A stretch of DNA of 48,338 nucleotides, from positions 1 through 48,338 of the forward strand of contig CANQQU010000008.1 of the NCBI GenBank assembly GCA_947626085.1. The letters run 5' to 3'. The notes under the pieces are model-generated. The model had not been told where the DNA came from. It searched no databases and worked only from the letters and a program-made list of their open reading frames with translations. This document shows positions 8,453 through 16,771 of this stretch, piece after piece; the first letter of the stretch is position 1; every line of letters begins with the position of its first letter. Made by a program: the position numbers and the translations under genes. The stretch is from an uncultured Oscillospiraceae bacterium (lineage in GTDB: Bacteria; Bacillota; Clostridia; Oscillospirales; Oscillospiraceae).

Positions 8453-8468
8453 GCATTGGTTCCAATGC
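8453..8468. promoter_or_regulatory. Inverted repeat (possible operator) upstream of the BMP gene
   Basis: GCATTGG-TT-CCAATGC is a perfect 7-bp inverted repeat with a 2-bp centre, 34 bases upstream of the BMP start codon and just downstream of a weak promoter (TTGATT, 17 bases, CACAAT on the minus strand, roughly 8478-8506). Size and symmetry suit a dimeric repressor; no regulator gene is nearby. Confidence 0.45.
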
Positions 8469-8579
8469 CGTGCCTATTGTGACATATTTTTGGAAAAAAA
8501 TCAACCGGTTTGCGCATCTTTTGTAGAAACGCACAACTCTATCGGGAAAAACTGGCCATTTTGCCGCCAATATTTCACT

Positions 8580-8990
8580 TCAGCGCATATACTTTTCCGC
8601 CTGGAAGCCCCCGGGCAGCAGCTCGGCCAGGGTCTTTTTTTGCCAGCCCTCCGGGCCGCCGTCCAGATAAATCACAAAATCGTCCCCGCAGAATTCCCGC
8701 ATCACCTGGCGGCACACCCCGCAGGGCGGGAAAAAGCCGGTAAGCGCCCCGTCCTTCCCGCCGCAGACGGCGATGGCGGTAAACGCCCGCTTCCCGTCGT
8801 ACACCGCCTTAAAAAAGGCGGTACGCTCGGCGCAGACCGTGGGGGTATAGGTGGCGTTTTCAATGTTGCAGCCCTGGTACACCGTCCCGTCGGCGCACAG
8901 CAGCGCCGCCCCCACCTGGTAGTGGGAGTAGGGGGCGTAGGCATGGGTCATGGCCTCCCGGGCCAGACGGATCAGCTCCTCCGGCGACAT
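8580..8990 (-). CDS. cdd: Cytidine deaminase
   Basis: A 136-residue homotetrameric-type cytidine deaminase that converts cytidine and deoxycytidine to uridine and deoxyuridine. Zinc ligands are Cys53 in CAERTA with catalytic Glu55, and Cys90 and Cys93 in PPCGVCRQ; the nucleoside-binding CNIENA is at 41-46. Length and spacing match the Bacillus enzyme closely. The ATG has an AAGGAGGG site embedded in the stop of deoB 12 bases upstream, so it belongs to the salvage operon. Predicted cytosolic. Confidence 0.97.
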   Translation of the reverse strand: MSPEELIRLAREAMTHAYAPYSHYQVGAALLCADGTVYQGCNIENATYTPTVCAERTAFFKAVYDGKRAFTAIAVCGGKDGALTGFFPPCGVCRQVMREFCGDDFVIYLDGGPEGWQKKTLAELLPGGFQAEKYMR

Positions 8991-9002
8991 GGCGCTCCCT
9001 CC

Positions 9003-10166
9003 TTAAAGGATCTGCCCGGCGAAGCTGGTCCCCGGCGTGTCCAGCTTTACCCCCAGCAGCTCCGCCGCCGTGGCGGCGATGGCGGCGAAGGTGGGCAGGG
9101 TGCCCAGGTTGACCGGCCGGACCTTGGGCCCCAGGACCAGCAGGGGCACATACTCCCGGGTGTGGTCCGTGGTGGCGGTGTAGGCCGGGTCGCAGCCGTG
9201 GTCCGCCGTGATCATCACCGCGTCCTCCGGCCCCAGCTTAGAAAGGAATTTGGGCAGCCACCGGTCAAACTCCGTCAGGGCCCTGGCGTATCCGTCGATG
9301 TCCCGCCGGTGGCCGTAGAGCATATCAAAGTCCACCAGATTCACAAAGCATAGCCCGTGAAAATCCCTGTCCGCGTAGGCTAGGGTCTTTTCCAGCCCGT
9401 CGGTATTGCCCTTGGTGTAGACATGCTCGGTGATGCCCGCCCCGGCGAAAATGTCGAAAATTTTCCCCACGGCGATGGAGTCCATCCCCGCCCCCTTCAC
9501 CGCGTCCAGCAGGGTGGCCTTCGGCGGCTCCAGAGAGAAGTCGTGGCGGTTGGTGGTGCGGTAATACTTTCCGTTTTCCCCCAGGAAGGGCCGGGCGATC
9601 ACCCGCCCCACCCCGTGCTTGCCGGTGAGAATTTTCCGGGCGATGCGGCAGAACTCGTAGAGCTCCTCCAGGGGCACCACCTGCTCATGGGCGGCGATCT
9701 GGAACACGGAGTCGGCGGAGGTGTACACGATCAGGTCCCCGGTGCGGACGTGTTCGTCGCCGTAGGCGTTGATCACCTCGGTGCCGGACCAGGGAGCGTT
9801 GGCCAGGGTGCCCCTGTGGGTGGCCGCCCGGAAGGGGGCCAGCACCTCCTCGGGAAAGCCGTTGGGATAGGTGGGCAGGGGCTCCGGGGACACCACGCCG
9901 GCGATCTCCCAGTGGCCGATGGTGGTGTCCTTGCCCATAGAAGCCTCCGTCAGCCGGGCCACGGCGGCGGCAGGCGCCTCCGTTCGGCCCAAAAAGTCCA
10001 GGCCGTCCACATTCCCCAGGCCGGCGGCCTGGAGATTGGGAATTTCAAGCTCCTTGGACGTGGCGCAGGAGCGGAGGGTGTTCACCCCCACGTCCCCAAA
10101 AGCCGGGGCGTCCGGCATGGCTCCCGCGCCGCAGGAGTCCAGCACGATCAGGAATAGCCGCTTCAT
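9003..10166 (-). CDS. deoB: Phosphopentomutase
   Basis: A 387-residue member of the alkaline phosphatase superfamily that interconverts (deoxy)ribose 1-phosphate and 5-phosphate using Mn2+. The N-terminus MKRLFLIVLDSCGAGAMPDA carries the first metal Asp. KDTTIGHWEIAGV contains the phosphorylated Thr. YGHRRDIDGYARAL and MITADHGCDPAYTATTDHTREYVPLL supply the other metal ligands and are classic DeoB signatures. Length is normal. It lies between deoD (3 bases apart) and cdd, linking nucleoside phosphorolysis to the aldolase DeoC. Confidence 0.97.
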   Translation of the reverse strand: MKRLFLIVLDSCGAGAMPDAPAFGDVGVNTLRSCATSKELEIPNLQAAGLGNVDGLDFLGRTEAPAAAVARLTEASMGKDTTIGHWEIAGVVSPEPLPTYPNGFPEEVLAPFRAATHRGTLANAPWSGTEVINAYGDEHVRTGDLIVYTSADSVFQIAAHEQVVPLEELYEFCRIARKILTGKHGVGRVIARPFLGENGKYYRTTNRHDFSLEPPKATLLDAVKGAGMDSIAVGKIFDIFAGAGITEHVYTKGNTDGLEKTLAYADRDFHGLCFVNLVDFDMLYGHRRDIDGYARALTEFDRWLPKFLSKLGPEDAVMITADHGCDPAYTATTDHTREYVPLLVLGPKVRPVNLGTLPTFAAIAATAAELLGVKLDTPGTSFAGQIL

Positions 10167-10169
10167 TTC

Positions 10170-10916
10170 TTATTTCCCCTCCATGGCCGCCGCCACGTCC
10201 AGGGCCACCTTCATCATGGTGGTGAAGGCGTTCTGCCGCTCGGCGGAGGTGGTCTCCTCCCCGGTGAGGACGTGGTCCGAAATGGTGCAGATGCACAGCG
10301 CCCGCTTGCCGTACCGAGCGGCGTTCATGTACAGGGCGGCAGCCTCCATCTCCAGAGCCATGACGCCCATTTTTTTCAGGCCGTAGACGCTGTCCAACCC
10401 CGCCGGGACCCCCTCGTGGTCGCCGTAGAACACGTCGGAGGAGTTGACGTTGCCCACATGGTACACGGCCCCGTTTTCCTCTGCGGCCTTCACGGCGGCG
10501 GACAGCAGCTCGTAGGAGGCGATGGGGGCGAAGGTGCCGGGCAGATGGAACTGGCTGGCAAAATTGGAGTCGGTGCAGGCGCCCATGGCCAGCACCAGGT
10601 CGTACAGGTGGATGTTCTCCTGGATGGCCCCGGCGGAGCCCACCCGGATGATATTCTCCACGCCGTAGCCGTTGTACAGCTCGTGGGAATAGATGCCGAT
10701 GGCGGGGATGCCCATGCCGGAGGCCATGACGGACACCTTGACGCCCTTATAGTACCCCGTGTGGCCCTGGACGCCCCGGACGTTGTTCACCAGCACCGGG
10801 TTTTCCAGGAAGTTTTCCGCGATAAATTTGGCCCGAAGGGGATCGCCGGGCATGAGGACGGTCTTGCCGAAGTCCCCGGGCTTGGCTTCGATATGGGGCG
10901 TGGGGGTAGTTAACAT
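10170..10916 (-). CDS. deoD: Purine nucleoside phosphorylase, hexameric DeoD type
   Basis: A 248-residue enzyme cleaving purine (deoxy)nucleosides with phosphate to base and (deoxy)ribose 1-phosphate. TPHIEAKPGDFGKTVLMPGDPLRAKFIA is the DeoD N-terminus, with phosphate-binding Gly and Arg. RVGSAGAIQ supplies the second phosphate Arg. EMEAAALYM binds ribose, and the catalytic Asp is in TISDH. The start at 10916 (MLTTPTPHIE) is chosen over an in-frame start 21 codons upstream because of an AAGGAGG site and family length. The product is the direct substrate of the next gene, deoB. Confidence 0.97.
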   Translation of the reverse strand: MLTTPTPHIEAKPGDFGKTVLMPGDPLRAKFIAENFLENPVLVNNVRGVQGHTGYYKGVKVSVMASGMGIPAIGIYSHELYNGYGVENIIRVGSAGAIQENIHLYDLVLAMGACTDSNFASQFHLPGTFAPIASYELLSAAVKAAEENGAVYHVGNVNSSDVFYGDHEGVPAGLDSVYGLKKMGVMALEMEAAALYMNAARYGKRALCICTISDHVLTGEETTSAERQNAFTTMMKVALDVAAAMEGK

Positions 10917-10944
10917 AACATTTCCTCCTTCAATATTCCGAATT

Positions 10945-11613
10945 TTAGTAGCTTCCGTCGTTTTGCAGGCCCTTGGCAATTTTCACAATCCGGGAGGTCC
11001 CCAGGCGGGAGGCCCCCAGCTGGATGAATTTTTCCGCGTCGTCCAGGCTGGAGATGCCCCCGGCGGCCTTGATCTTCACGTTGGGGCCGATGTGCTTGGC
11101 GAACAGCTCCACGTCGTGGAAGGTGGCCCCGGCCTTGGAAAAGCCGGTGGAGGTCTTGATGTAGTCCGCGCCGGATTCCGTGACCGCCTGGCACAGGGCG
11201 ATCTTCTCCTCGTCGGTAAGCAGGCACGTCTCGATAATGACCTTCAGGAGCTTTCCTCCGCAGGCCCTCTTCACAGCGGCGATCTCATCCCGGACCGCGT
11301 CGTACTTCCGGTCCTTCACCCAGCCCAGGTTGATGACCATGTCGATTTCGTCCGCCCCGTTTTCCACGGCGTCGGCGGCCATGAAGCACTTGGCCTTGGT
11401 GGTGGCGTAGCCGTTGGGGAAGCCGATGACGGTGCAGATGGGCAGCTTCTCCCCCACATACGCCTTGGCCTGGGCAACATACGACGCCGGGATGCACACC
11501 GAGGCGGTGTGATAGGTCATGCCGTCGTCGCACAATGCCCGGATCTCCTCCCAGGTCGCGGTCTGGGACAGCAGGGTGTGGTCGCATTTGGACAGAATTT
11601 CAGACAGTTCCAT
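10945..11613 (-). CDS. deoC: Deoxyribose-phosphate aldolase
   Basis: A class I aldolase of 222 residues cleaving 2-deoxyribose 5-phosphate to acetaldehyde and glyceraldehyde 3-phosphate. The Schiff-base Lys is at about residue 153 in [10 protein letters not shown]; the second active-site Lys is in [16 protein letters not shown] is at the start. Two ATG codons lie six bases apart. The upstream one (11619) overlaps the nitroreductase stop as ATGA but has only one base between it and GGAG. The second (11613) has seven and is preferred; re-initiation at the first is possible. Length is normal. Confidence 0.96.
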   Translation of the reverse strand: MELSEILSKCDHTLLSQTATWEEIRALCDDGMTYHTASVCIPASYVAQAKAYVGEKLPICTVIGFPNGYATTKAKCFMAADAVENGADEIDMVINLGWVKDRKYDAVRDEIAAVKRACGGKLLKVIIETCLLTDEEKIALCQAVTESGADYIKTSTGFSKAGATFHDVELFAKHIGPNVKIKAAGGISSLDDAEKFIQLGASRLGTSRIVKIAKGLQNDGSY

Positions 11614-11615
11614 TT

Positions 11616-12254
11616 TCATTCTCCTTTATAAAAATGTTCTTTGACAAAAAAGAGCACTTTTTCTACCCAGGGCCGCTTCTTCTGGGCGCAGTCTCCGGGA
11701 ACCTGGGTAAACTTCTCCCGGCATAGGACCTGGGCTAGGCCGTACCGCCGGGTGCGCAGCTCCGCGTCCCGAGCGGAGCCGTAGTGGTAGCGCATCTGCT
11801 TGTCGGTGTTGGCCTCCTCCAGGGGGTAACCCAGCATGACGTAGGCGATCACGTCAAAATTCCGGGGAATCCCGAAGGCCCGGCGCAGCACTCCCTGCCG
11901 GGGCAGGTTGCAGATCCAGCAGCCCCCCAGGCCCAGATTTTGGGCCTCCAGGAGCATATTCTCAATGGCCGCCGCGGCGCTCTGCACATAGTCCCGGTGC
12001 TTCCGCCCGGTGACGTACAGATCGTTCCGGTAGGCCACCAGCACCCCACAGGGGGAGCGGAGGACCAGATCGAACCGGAGCTTTTCCATCTGGGCCCGGT
12101 CGGTCAGCACGATGAATTTCCACGCCTGGAAATTGCAGGCGCTGGGGGCGTACAGCCCGGCGGTGAGGATTTTCTCCAGCAGCTCCTCCGGCACCTGCCG
12201 GTCCTGGAACCGCCGGACCGACCGGCGGGAAAAGAGGACATTCTCAAATTCCAC
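11616..12254 (-). CDS. Nitroreductase-family flavoprotein
   Basis: A 212-residue FMN-dependent oxidoreductase of the nitroreductase fold. [23 protein letters not shown] is the FMN-binding N-terminus, [17 protein letters not shown] the second FMN contact, and [12 protein letters not shown] plus VMLGYP the typical C-terminal half. The last 35 residues are basic and contain a Cys. Its position between tdk and deoC is unusual; the reaction is unknown and could be redox repair or unrelated passenger function. The start is GTG with AAAGGAGGG six bases upstream; its stop overlaps the start region of deoC. The family is secure, the substrate is not. Confidence 0.9.
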   Translation of the reverse strand: MEFENVLFSRRSVRRFQDRQVPEELLEKILTAGLYAPSACNFQAWKFIVLTDRAQMEKLRFDLVLRSPCGVLVAYRNDLYVTGRKHRDYVQSAAAAIENMLLEAQNLGLGGCWICNLPRQGVLRRAFGIPRNFDVIAYVMLGYPLEEANTDKQMRYHYGSARDAELRTRRYGLAQVLCREKFTQVPGDCAQKKRPWVEKVLFFVKEHFYKGE

Positions 12255-12279
12255 GGTTTCCCTCCTTTAATTCCATGGC

Positions 12280-12900
12280 CTACAAGGGCAGGGGCTCCCC
12301 CATGCCGTGGAGCTTGATCCGCTTGCCCTCCCGGATGCCCCGGACCCAGCACTTGTGGCACATGGCGATGTAGCTGTCGTTGCCCCCCAGCAGGAGTTGG
12401 GCCCCTTCCGTGACGATCTTGCCGTCCGCGCCGATCCGGGCGTTGACCGTGGCCTTGGCCCCGCAGTCGCAGATGGTCTTGATCTCCTGGATGGTGTCCG
12501 CCACCTCCATGAGCCGCCGGCTCCCGGCAAAAAGATGGCACTGGAAGTCCGTCCGCAGGCCGAAGCACATCACCGGCACGTTGAAATCGTCCACAATGGC
12601 CCGGAGCTGATCCACCTGCTCCTCCATCAAAAACTGGCACTCGTCCACGATGATCACGTCGCAGTGGCCCAGCTGGGCATCCTGGAACCGGGCGTACACG
12701 TCCCCCTCCGGGGGCAGGATCTCCACCTCCGCCTCCAGTCCGATCCGGCTGCGCAGGCGGCTGGCCCCGTCCCGCACGTCGGCGCTGGGCTTGATGAGCC
12801 AGACCTTCAGCTCGTTTTCCTCGTAGTTGTATTTGGTGATCAGGGCCTGGGCGGTTTTGCTGGAGCCCATGGCCCCGTATTTGAAATAGAGCTTTGCCAA
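12280..12900 (-). CDS. tdk: Thymidine kinase
   Basis: A 206-residue type II thymidine kinase phosphorylating thymidine and deoxyuridine with ATP. The P-loop is GAMGSSKT at 9-16, Walker B/catalytic DECQFL is in the middle, and the structural zinc is held by ICDCGAKA and CHKC near the C-terminus. The start codon is TTG at 12900: GGAGG lies eight bases upstream, and the protein then begins MAKLYFKYGAMGSSK as in homologues. It is the first gene of the salvage operon, directly behind the promoter at 12928-12956. Confidence 0.96.
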   Translation of the reverse strand: MAKLYFKYGAMGSSKTAQALITKYNYEENELKVWLIKPSADVRDGASRLRSRIGLEAEVEILPPEGDVYARFQDAQLGHCDVIIVDECQFLMEEQVDQLRAIVDDFNVPVMCFGLRTDFQCHLFAGSRRLMEVADTIQEIKTICDCGAKATVNARIGADGKIVTEGAQLLLGGNDSYIAMCHKCWVRGIREGKRIKLHGMGEPLPL

Positions 12901-12927
12901 GGATAGACCTCCCTTTTATTTTTCTCC

Positions 12928-12956
12928 ATTATACCGGATTTTCCCGGAATATGCAA
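12928..12956 (-). promoter_or_regulatory. Promoter of the nucleoside salvage operon
   Basis: Minus-strand TTGCAT (12956-12951), 17 bases, TATAAT (12933-12928). The 5' leader to the TTG start of tdk is only about 20 bases, which leaves no room for a riboswitch. Confidence 0.82.
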
Positions 12957-13110
12957 GCCCGATTTAGATAAAATACTCAAATGTGCTAAGAGGTGACACT
13001 TCTCTACCCCTTTTCCCTCTGTCCCCACCCCCCCAGGCGGTGATAAAGCGCGGGGAGGCTCGTCAGAGCATCCGGGCCTTCCCCCCGCGAATCCTGTTTG
13101 CAGTGGAAAG

Positions 13111-13133
13111 GGCCGCCGGTTTTCCCGGCGGCC
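13111..13133 (-). terminator. Probable terminator of the surface-protein gene
   Basis: GGCCGCCGG and CCGGCGGCC form a perfect 9-bp GC stem with a five-base loop, nine bases after the stop codon at 13143. The U-tract on the minus strand is short (CTTTCC). The stretch 12957-13110 between this hairpin and the tdk promoter holds nothing I recognise. Confidence 0.6.
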
Positions 13134-13142
13134 TTGCCTATT

Positions 13143-15791
13143 TTACGAATCTTCCTCCCTTTCGGGTAAATTCTTAAGAAGCTTCAATTCCCGCTTCCGG
13201 CAGCGGTGATCGTCGTATACATCGTACACCGCCGCCGCCAGGGCCGGCAGCAAGATCAGCAGGTGCAAAACACAGCATTTTTCCACGGTAAAGGGCAGGC
13301 CCGTCAGAGGCGGCCCCTCCTCCACGTCCTGCACGGTCCCATCCGGCCCATGGGGGACATCCGGAACGGTGGGGGCGTCCGGAACCGTGGGGGCGTCCGG
13401 AGCGGTGGGGACGTCCGGAACCGTGGGGGCGTCCGGAACCGTGGGGGCGTCCGGCCCGCCGGTTGGCTCTGGCGGGTCCGGCGGGGCCTGGGGGGCGGTG
13501 ACGGTCAGCTTGCCGGCGACCCGGACAACATAGTTGCCGCTCACGTCCACATCCCCATTCAAAACGCGCAGGCTCTCCAGGCCCTCCACCTCCGTGTAAA
13601 TTCCAGGGTCCGTGCCGGTGATCCGGGCGCTTAGCCTCAGACTGTCGCCATACACAAGCGCGCCCTCCCGCAGGTCCCGCGGGGTGATCTCCAAGGTTAC
13701 GAGGCCCCCGGTATATGGGCAGGTCTCCTCTCTGCCCAGAGAAAGCTCCCGCCGGGCGATCATAAACACGGCGCTGGCCCGTACCTGGGGCAGGTTCTTC
13801 GTGGTGGGCCAAACCGCCTCCACTTTGTACGTCCCCGCGTCCTTCGGCCTTTCGGAGAGGGGCTCTTCCCCGGTTTCGCTTATTCGATAATAGGTGATCT
13901 CGGGCTGGCCGTACCCCTCCGCGCCAGGGCCCTCCACCGCTATAGCGGGCTTCGGCTGTTCGCCGTAAATCAGGTCGTCCTGCCGGACCCAGGCGGTGTA
14001 GGCGCTTTCCTCGGCGGCCCGGATCTCCAGGCAGCCGTCGGCATACCAAATCTTTACGTCATAGCACCCCGCGTTTTCGCCAGTCACGGAAAAATCCTCC
14101 GCCGTCAGGCCCATGGGGTAGATACCGGCGTCGGTGCCGGAGGCGTAGGCCCTTTTTCCGGGGGCGAGGACCACCTCCAGGCCGGAAGGCAGCGCCGAAC
14201 GGTCCGCCGTTTCCACCGTGAAGCCCCCGATTTCGTGGGGCTTTCCGTCATACGCGGCCTCGGCCCGGTTTCCGGTGATCAGAACGGTCAGGGGGATTTT
14301 TTCGGTGGCCATCACCGCGGCCCCGGAGGCGGAGACCTTTTCTTCGCCATACGCCCCCTGGGCAAAGGCGGTGTTCTCAATCGCGCCGGCGTTCACATCC
14401 GCCGCCGTCACCACATAGGCCGTGGTGAAAGCGCCGCTCTCGCCGGGCGCAAGGGACGGAATGGTTTCCCCCAGCCCGGTCAGGGGGTCGGTCACGGTGA
14501 CGCCGGTGACTGTCACGTTTCCGGTGTTGGAAACCGTGACGGTGTAAGTGATCCGGTCGAATAGCCGCGCGCCGGCGGTCTTGCCGGCGGTTTTCGCCAC
14601 CGTCAGCGCCGGCGCGGGTGCGGGGATGGTCACAGCGGCGGCATCCGAGGCGGAGACCTGGACGCCGAAGCGGCTGTAGCCGGTGGCTGCGGCGGTTCCC
14701 GTCAGGGTTTGGCCTCCAAAGGCCCGGATGAGCTCCTCCGTCACGGGAAAGGAGGCGGTCCGTTCCCTGGACTCCCCAGCCGGAAGGTCGCCGATCTCCC
14801 AATCCTGGCCACCGGGGAGCCCGATCCCCTCCATCCGGTCCTCCACCGTCACATGGTGAAGGTCTACTTGTCCGCAGTTTGTGACCGTGACCGTATAAGT
14901 AACCGTATCGCCAAGCTGCGGAGCCGGTTTGTCCACGGTCTTGGTCACTGCCAAAGCGGGGCCCCGCACGGGAAATACCACGGTATCGGTACTGTCAACG
15001 GTAGTGCTGGTAGTAAAGGTGCCGTTGTCAGTGGTTTCGCCGTTATTGGTCACCTCCACCGTGCCGGAATAGTTGACCGAGGCAAAAACCGTGGCCGTCA
15101 CCGTGTCGTCCCGCGCGTCCTCCCACCGGACCGTGTAGGGAAACGCGCCGGTCCAGACGCCGTCTTGATCGTGGACGGGAACGGTGTAGGGCGTGTCCCC
15201 GATGATCACCGTGACCGCTTGCAGGTCCCGCTTAAAGCCTTGCAGCTGCTCGCTGTCGTCCGGCGTAACGGTCAGGTCCAGTGTGACGGTCTGGCCGACC
15301 TCCGCCTCCTCCAGCCCCTCTTGCCGGATGGAGACCGACAGCTTGGGGCGGTAGGCCGTCACATAGTGGTCCACATTCTGGTTGGCATGCATGGTGTAGG
15401 CGAATACCACGCTGCCGTTTTGGGAAACGATCCCGCCCCGCAGGCCGGGGTTGGCGTGATTCTCATAGTAGGCGCTGGTGATCAGGCAGCCCTCCTCCGG
15501 CGTGACCGTGAAGCTGACGCCCACCCCGTCGCCTGTGAAATGCTGAGTGGTAAAGGTGGTGACTGCCCCGTCGGAGACCACGGTCCAGTCGCTGGGAAGG
15601 ATGGTCTTCCCCACGGCGGTGACGGCGCAGCGCTCCAAGTGGAATACAAAGCTGCCGGTCACCTGTTCCCCGGCAACTTCGGCCTGTTCCATAGCGGGTC
15701 CGCTCCAGCCGTCAGTGTAGGCAGAAGCGCCCCGCACGGACCCAAGGAGCATGACGGACAACACAAGCATCATCATACGGCGAAATTTCAT
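13143..15791 (-). CDS. Secreted, C-terminally membrane-anchored repeat protein (DUF11 and MBG-like domains)
   Basis: An 882-residue surface protein. Residues 1-24 are a signal peptide ending ASA. The N-terminal 280 residues are an unrecognised beta-rich domain. Two DUF11-type conserved-repeat domains follow (LAVTKTVDKPAPQLGDTVTYTVTVTN and LTVAKTAGKTAG...ITYTVTVSN), then two MBG/YDG-like domains (AAYDGKPHEI; LIYGEQPKPAI). A proline-rich stalk made of repeated APTVPD units is encoded at 13345-13452. The C-terminus has one hydrophobic helix (VLHLLILLPALAAAVYDVY) and a 30-residue basic cytoplasmic tail; no LPXTG sorting signal is seen. It is probably displayed on the cell surface, perhaps for adhesion. 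ATG with AAGGAGG. The gene is monocistronic. Confidence 0.85.
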   Translation of the reverse strand: MKFRRMMMLVLSVMLLGSVRGASAYTDGWSGPAMEQAEVAGEQVTGSFVFHLERCAVTAVGKTILPSDWTVVSDGAVTTFTTQHFTGDGVGVSFTVTPEEGCLITSAYYENHANPGLRGGIVSQNGSVVFAYTMHANQNVDHYVTAYRPKLSVSIRQEGLEEAEVGQTVTLDLTVTPDDSEQLQGFKRDLQAVTVIIGDTPYTVPVHDQDGVWTGAFPYTVRWEDARDDTVTATVFASVNYSGTVEVTNNGETTDNGTFTTSTTVDSTDTVVFPVRGPALAVTKTVDKPAPQLGDTVTYTVTVTNCGQVDLHHVTVEDRMEGIGLPGGQDWEIGDLPAGESRERTASFPVTEELIRAFGGQTLTGTAAATGYSRFGVQVSASDAAAVTIPAPAPALTVAKTAGKTAGARLFDRITYTVTVSNTGNVTVTGVTVTDPLTGLGETIPSLAPGESGAFTTAYVVTAADVNAGAIENTAFAQGAYGEEKVSASGAAVMATEKIPLTVLITGNRAEAAYDGKPHEIGGFTVETADRSALPSGLEVVLAPGKRAYASGTDAGIYPMGLTAEDFSVTGENAGCYDVKIWYADGCLEIRAAEESAYTAWVRQDDLIYGEQPKPAIAVEGPGAEGYGQPEITYYRISETGEEPLSERPKDAGTYKVEAVWPTTKNLPQVRASAVFMIARRELSLGREETCPYTGGLVTLEITPRDLREGALVYGDSLRLSARITGTDPGIYTEVEGLESLRVLNGDVDVSGNYVVRVAGKLTVTAPQAPPDPPEPTGGPDAPTVPDAPTVPDVPTAPDAPTVPDAPTVPDVPHGPDGTVQDVEEGPPLTGLPFTVEKCCVLHLLILLPALAAAVYDVYDDHRCRKRELKLLKNLPEREEDS
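13345..13452 (-). repeat. Six tandem 18-bp repeats encoding the Pro-rich stalk
   Basis: Six head-to-tail copies of an 18-bp unit close to GGAACCGTGGGGGCGTCC on the plus strand (13345, 13363, 13381, 13399, 13417 and 13435); the first is most diverged, and those at 13381, 13417 and 13435 are identical. On the coding strand each gives a hexapeptide of the type APTVPD, so the array stays in frame and could change length by slippage. Confidence 0.9.
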
Positions 15792-15838
15792 ACGCTACCT
15801 CCTTATTCTGACCCTGTTGAGCGAATTTTGCCAAAGGG

Positions 15839-15860
15839 GGAACGGGAAGCGCCCCGTTCC
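15839..15860 (-). other. Stem-loop in the leader of the surface-protein gene
   Basis: GGAACGGG and CCCGTTCC form an 8-bp stem with a six-base loop about 50 bases upstream of the start codon. No clean -35/-10 pair is visible upstream; TGTCAA/TAGAAT around 15870-15895 is only a weak candidate. Confidence 0.4.
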
Positions 15861-15935
15861 TCCCTTCATTCTATGCGCTTCGACACCGTTTGACATTTTT
15901 CATGGGCCGTGGGGCCGGGAGGTGGAAAAAGTAAA

Positions 15936-15991
15936 CACAGCGCCGCTCCGGGGCGTCCTCCGCAGGGGAGGCGCGCCGGGGCGGCGCTGTG
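15936..15991 (-). terminator. Long hairpin terminator after the CHAP gene
   Basis: CACAGCGCCGC (15936-15946) pairs perfectly with GCGGCGCTGTG (15981-15991) and encloses a second GC-rich stem. TTTACTTTTT follows on the minus strand and CGTCTTTATTTT on the plus strand, so it may work in both directions. It lies about 80 bases after the CHAP stop codon at 16074. Confidence 0.72.
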
Positions 15992-16073
15992 CGTCTTTAT
16001 TTTGTTTGACCTTTTAAAACGGCGGGCCTGAAAACCGGGCCGCTTTCCCCGTCTGCTCATCTCTTCAAATGCT

Positions 16074-16637
16074 TTAAATCACCGCCTGCGCGGCCTCGAT
16101 GGCGGAAGGTTCCTCGTCATAGGCGGGGTACCCATAGCCCCAGATCTGCTCCGCGTCCCGGGAATATACCCGCTGGGCCACCTGGTTGGCGGTGTTGCCC
16201 TCAACGGTATACACGTTTTCCTCGTCCACCCGATACACAAGCCCGGTATGGGTCAGCTTGTTTTCCTCGTACCCGAAGAAGATCTGGGCGCCGACCTTGG
16301 GGGTCTTCCCGGCCTGCCCCTTCTCCTTGTAATACCCGTAGGAGTATGTACAGCCCGCGCCCCTGCTTTTTTCGGGCTGGCACAGCAGCTTCAGGGCCGC
16401 CTCATAGCCATAGGCGGTCAGGAAGCACCAATCGATGAACATATCGCACCAGGCATAGCCGTTTTTCTTGCCGTTGTACCAATTCGGGTACTTGGTATCA
16501 AAATCCCGGGCGTACTTGGTGTAATTCCCATCCCCCGCGTTGGCGGTCTTGCTGTCCAGACCGCAGTCGGTCTCCTTTTCAAAATAGCCGATCTCTCCCA
16601 TGGCAACGGCGATCACCTTGCTGGCAGGATTCCCCAT
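16074..16637 (-). CDS. Stand-alone CHAP-family peptidoglycan hydrolase
   Basis: A 187-residue protein consisting of one catalytic domain. Cys64 lies in GYAWCDMFIDWC, the His at about 130 in THTGLVY and the Glu at about 146 in YTVEGN, the usual Cys-His-Glu set of CHAP/NlpC-like amidases and endopeptidases. The start, SKVIAVAMGEIGYFEKETD, resembles phage endolysin amidases of Clostridia. There is no signal peptide and no cell-wall-binding domain (SH3, LysM), both usual in autolysins. It begins with ATG behind AAGGAGT. No phage gene is near, so it is either a domesticated endolysin fragment or a cytoplasmic hydrolase needing another export or lysis route. It is divergent from the LytTR regulator. 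Confidence 0.82.
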   Translation of the reverse strand: MGNPASKVIAVAMGEIGYFEKETDCGLDSKTANAGDGNYTKYARDFDTKYPNWYNGKKNGYAWCDMFIDWCFLTAYGYEAALKLLCQPEKSRGAGCTYSYGYYKEKGQAGKTPKVGAQIFFGYEENKLTHTGLVYRVDEENVYTVEGNTANQVAQRVYSRDAEQIWGYGYPAYDEEPSAIEAAQAVI

Positions 16638-16687
16638 TTTTATGCACTCCTTCGATTTTTTCGTAAAATTGAACCTACTTTGCGGCT

Positions 16688-16717
16688 ATTTTACTACGCC
16701 CGGCCTGCCTTTGTCAA
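16688..16717 (-). promoter_or_regulatory. Promoter of the CHAP gene
   Basis: Minus-strand TTGACA (16717-16712), 18 bases, TAAAAT (16693-16688). It lies about 55 bases from the left end of the LytTR repeat block, so the block might also influence this gene. Confidence 0.7.
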
Positions 16718-16771
16718 TAATTGGCGCCTCCCCGCCAATGCTTTGCTGGCAATTTTGTTTCTTTATTTTGA

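Noticed and set aside
8523-8530. GTTTCTAC on the minus strand as the core of a purine riboswitch upstream of the BMP gene
   Set aside because: The P1 stem and the two kissing hairpins are absent, and the string lies upstream of the likely promoter rather than in the transcript leader.
13345-13452. Tandem 18-bp repeats as a CRISPR array
   Set aside because: The units are adjacent without unique spacers and keep the reading frame of a Pro-rich stalk; no cas genes are present.
16074-16637. Prophage, suggested by the endolysin-like CHAP gene
   Set aside because: No integrase, terminase, capsid, holin or attachment-site repeats anywhere in the window; the gene has its own promoter and terminator.
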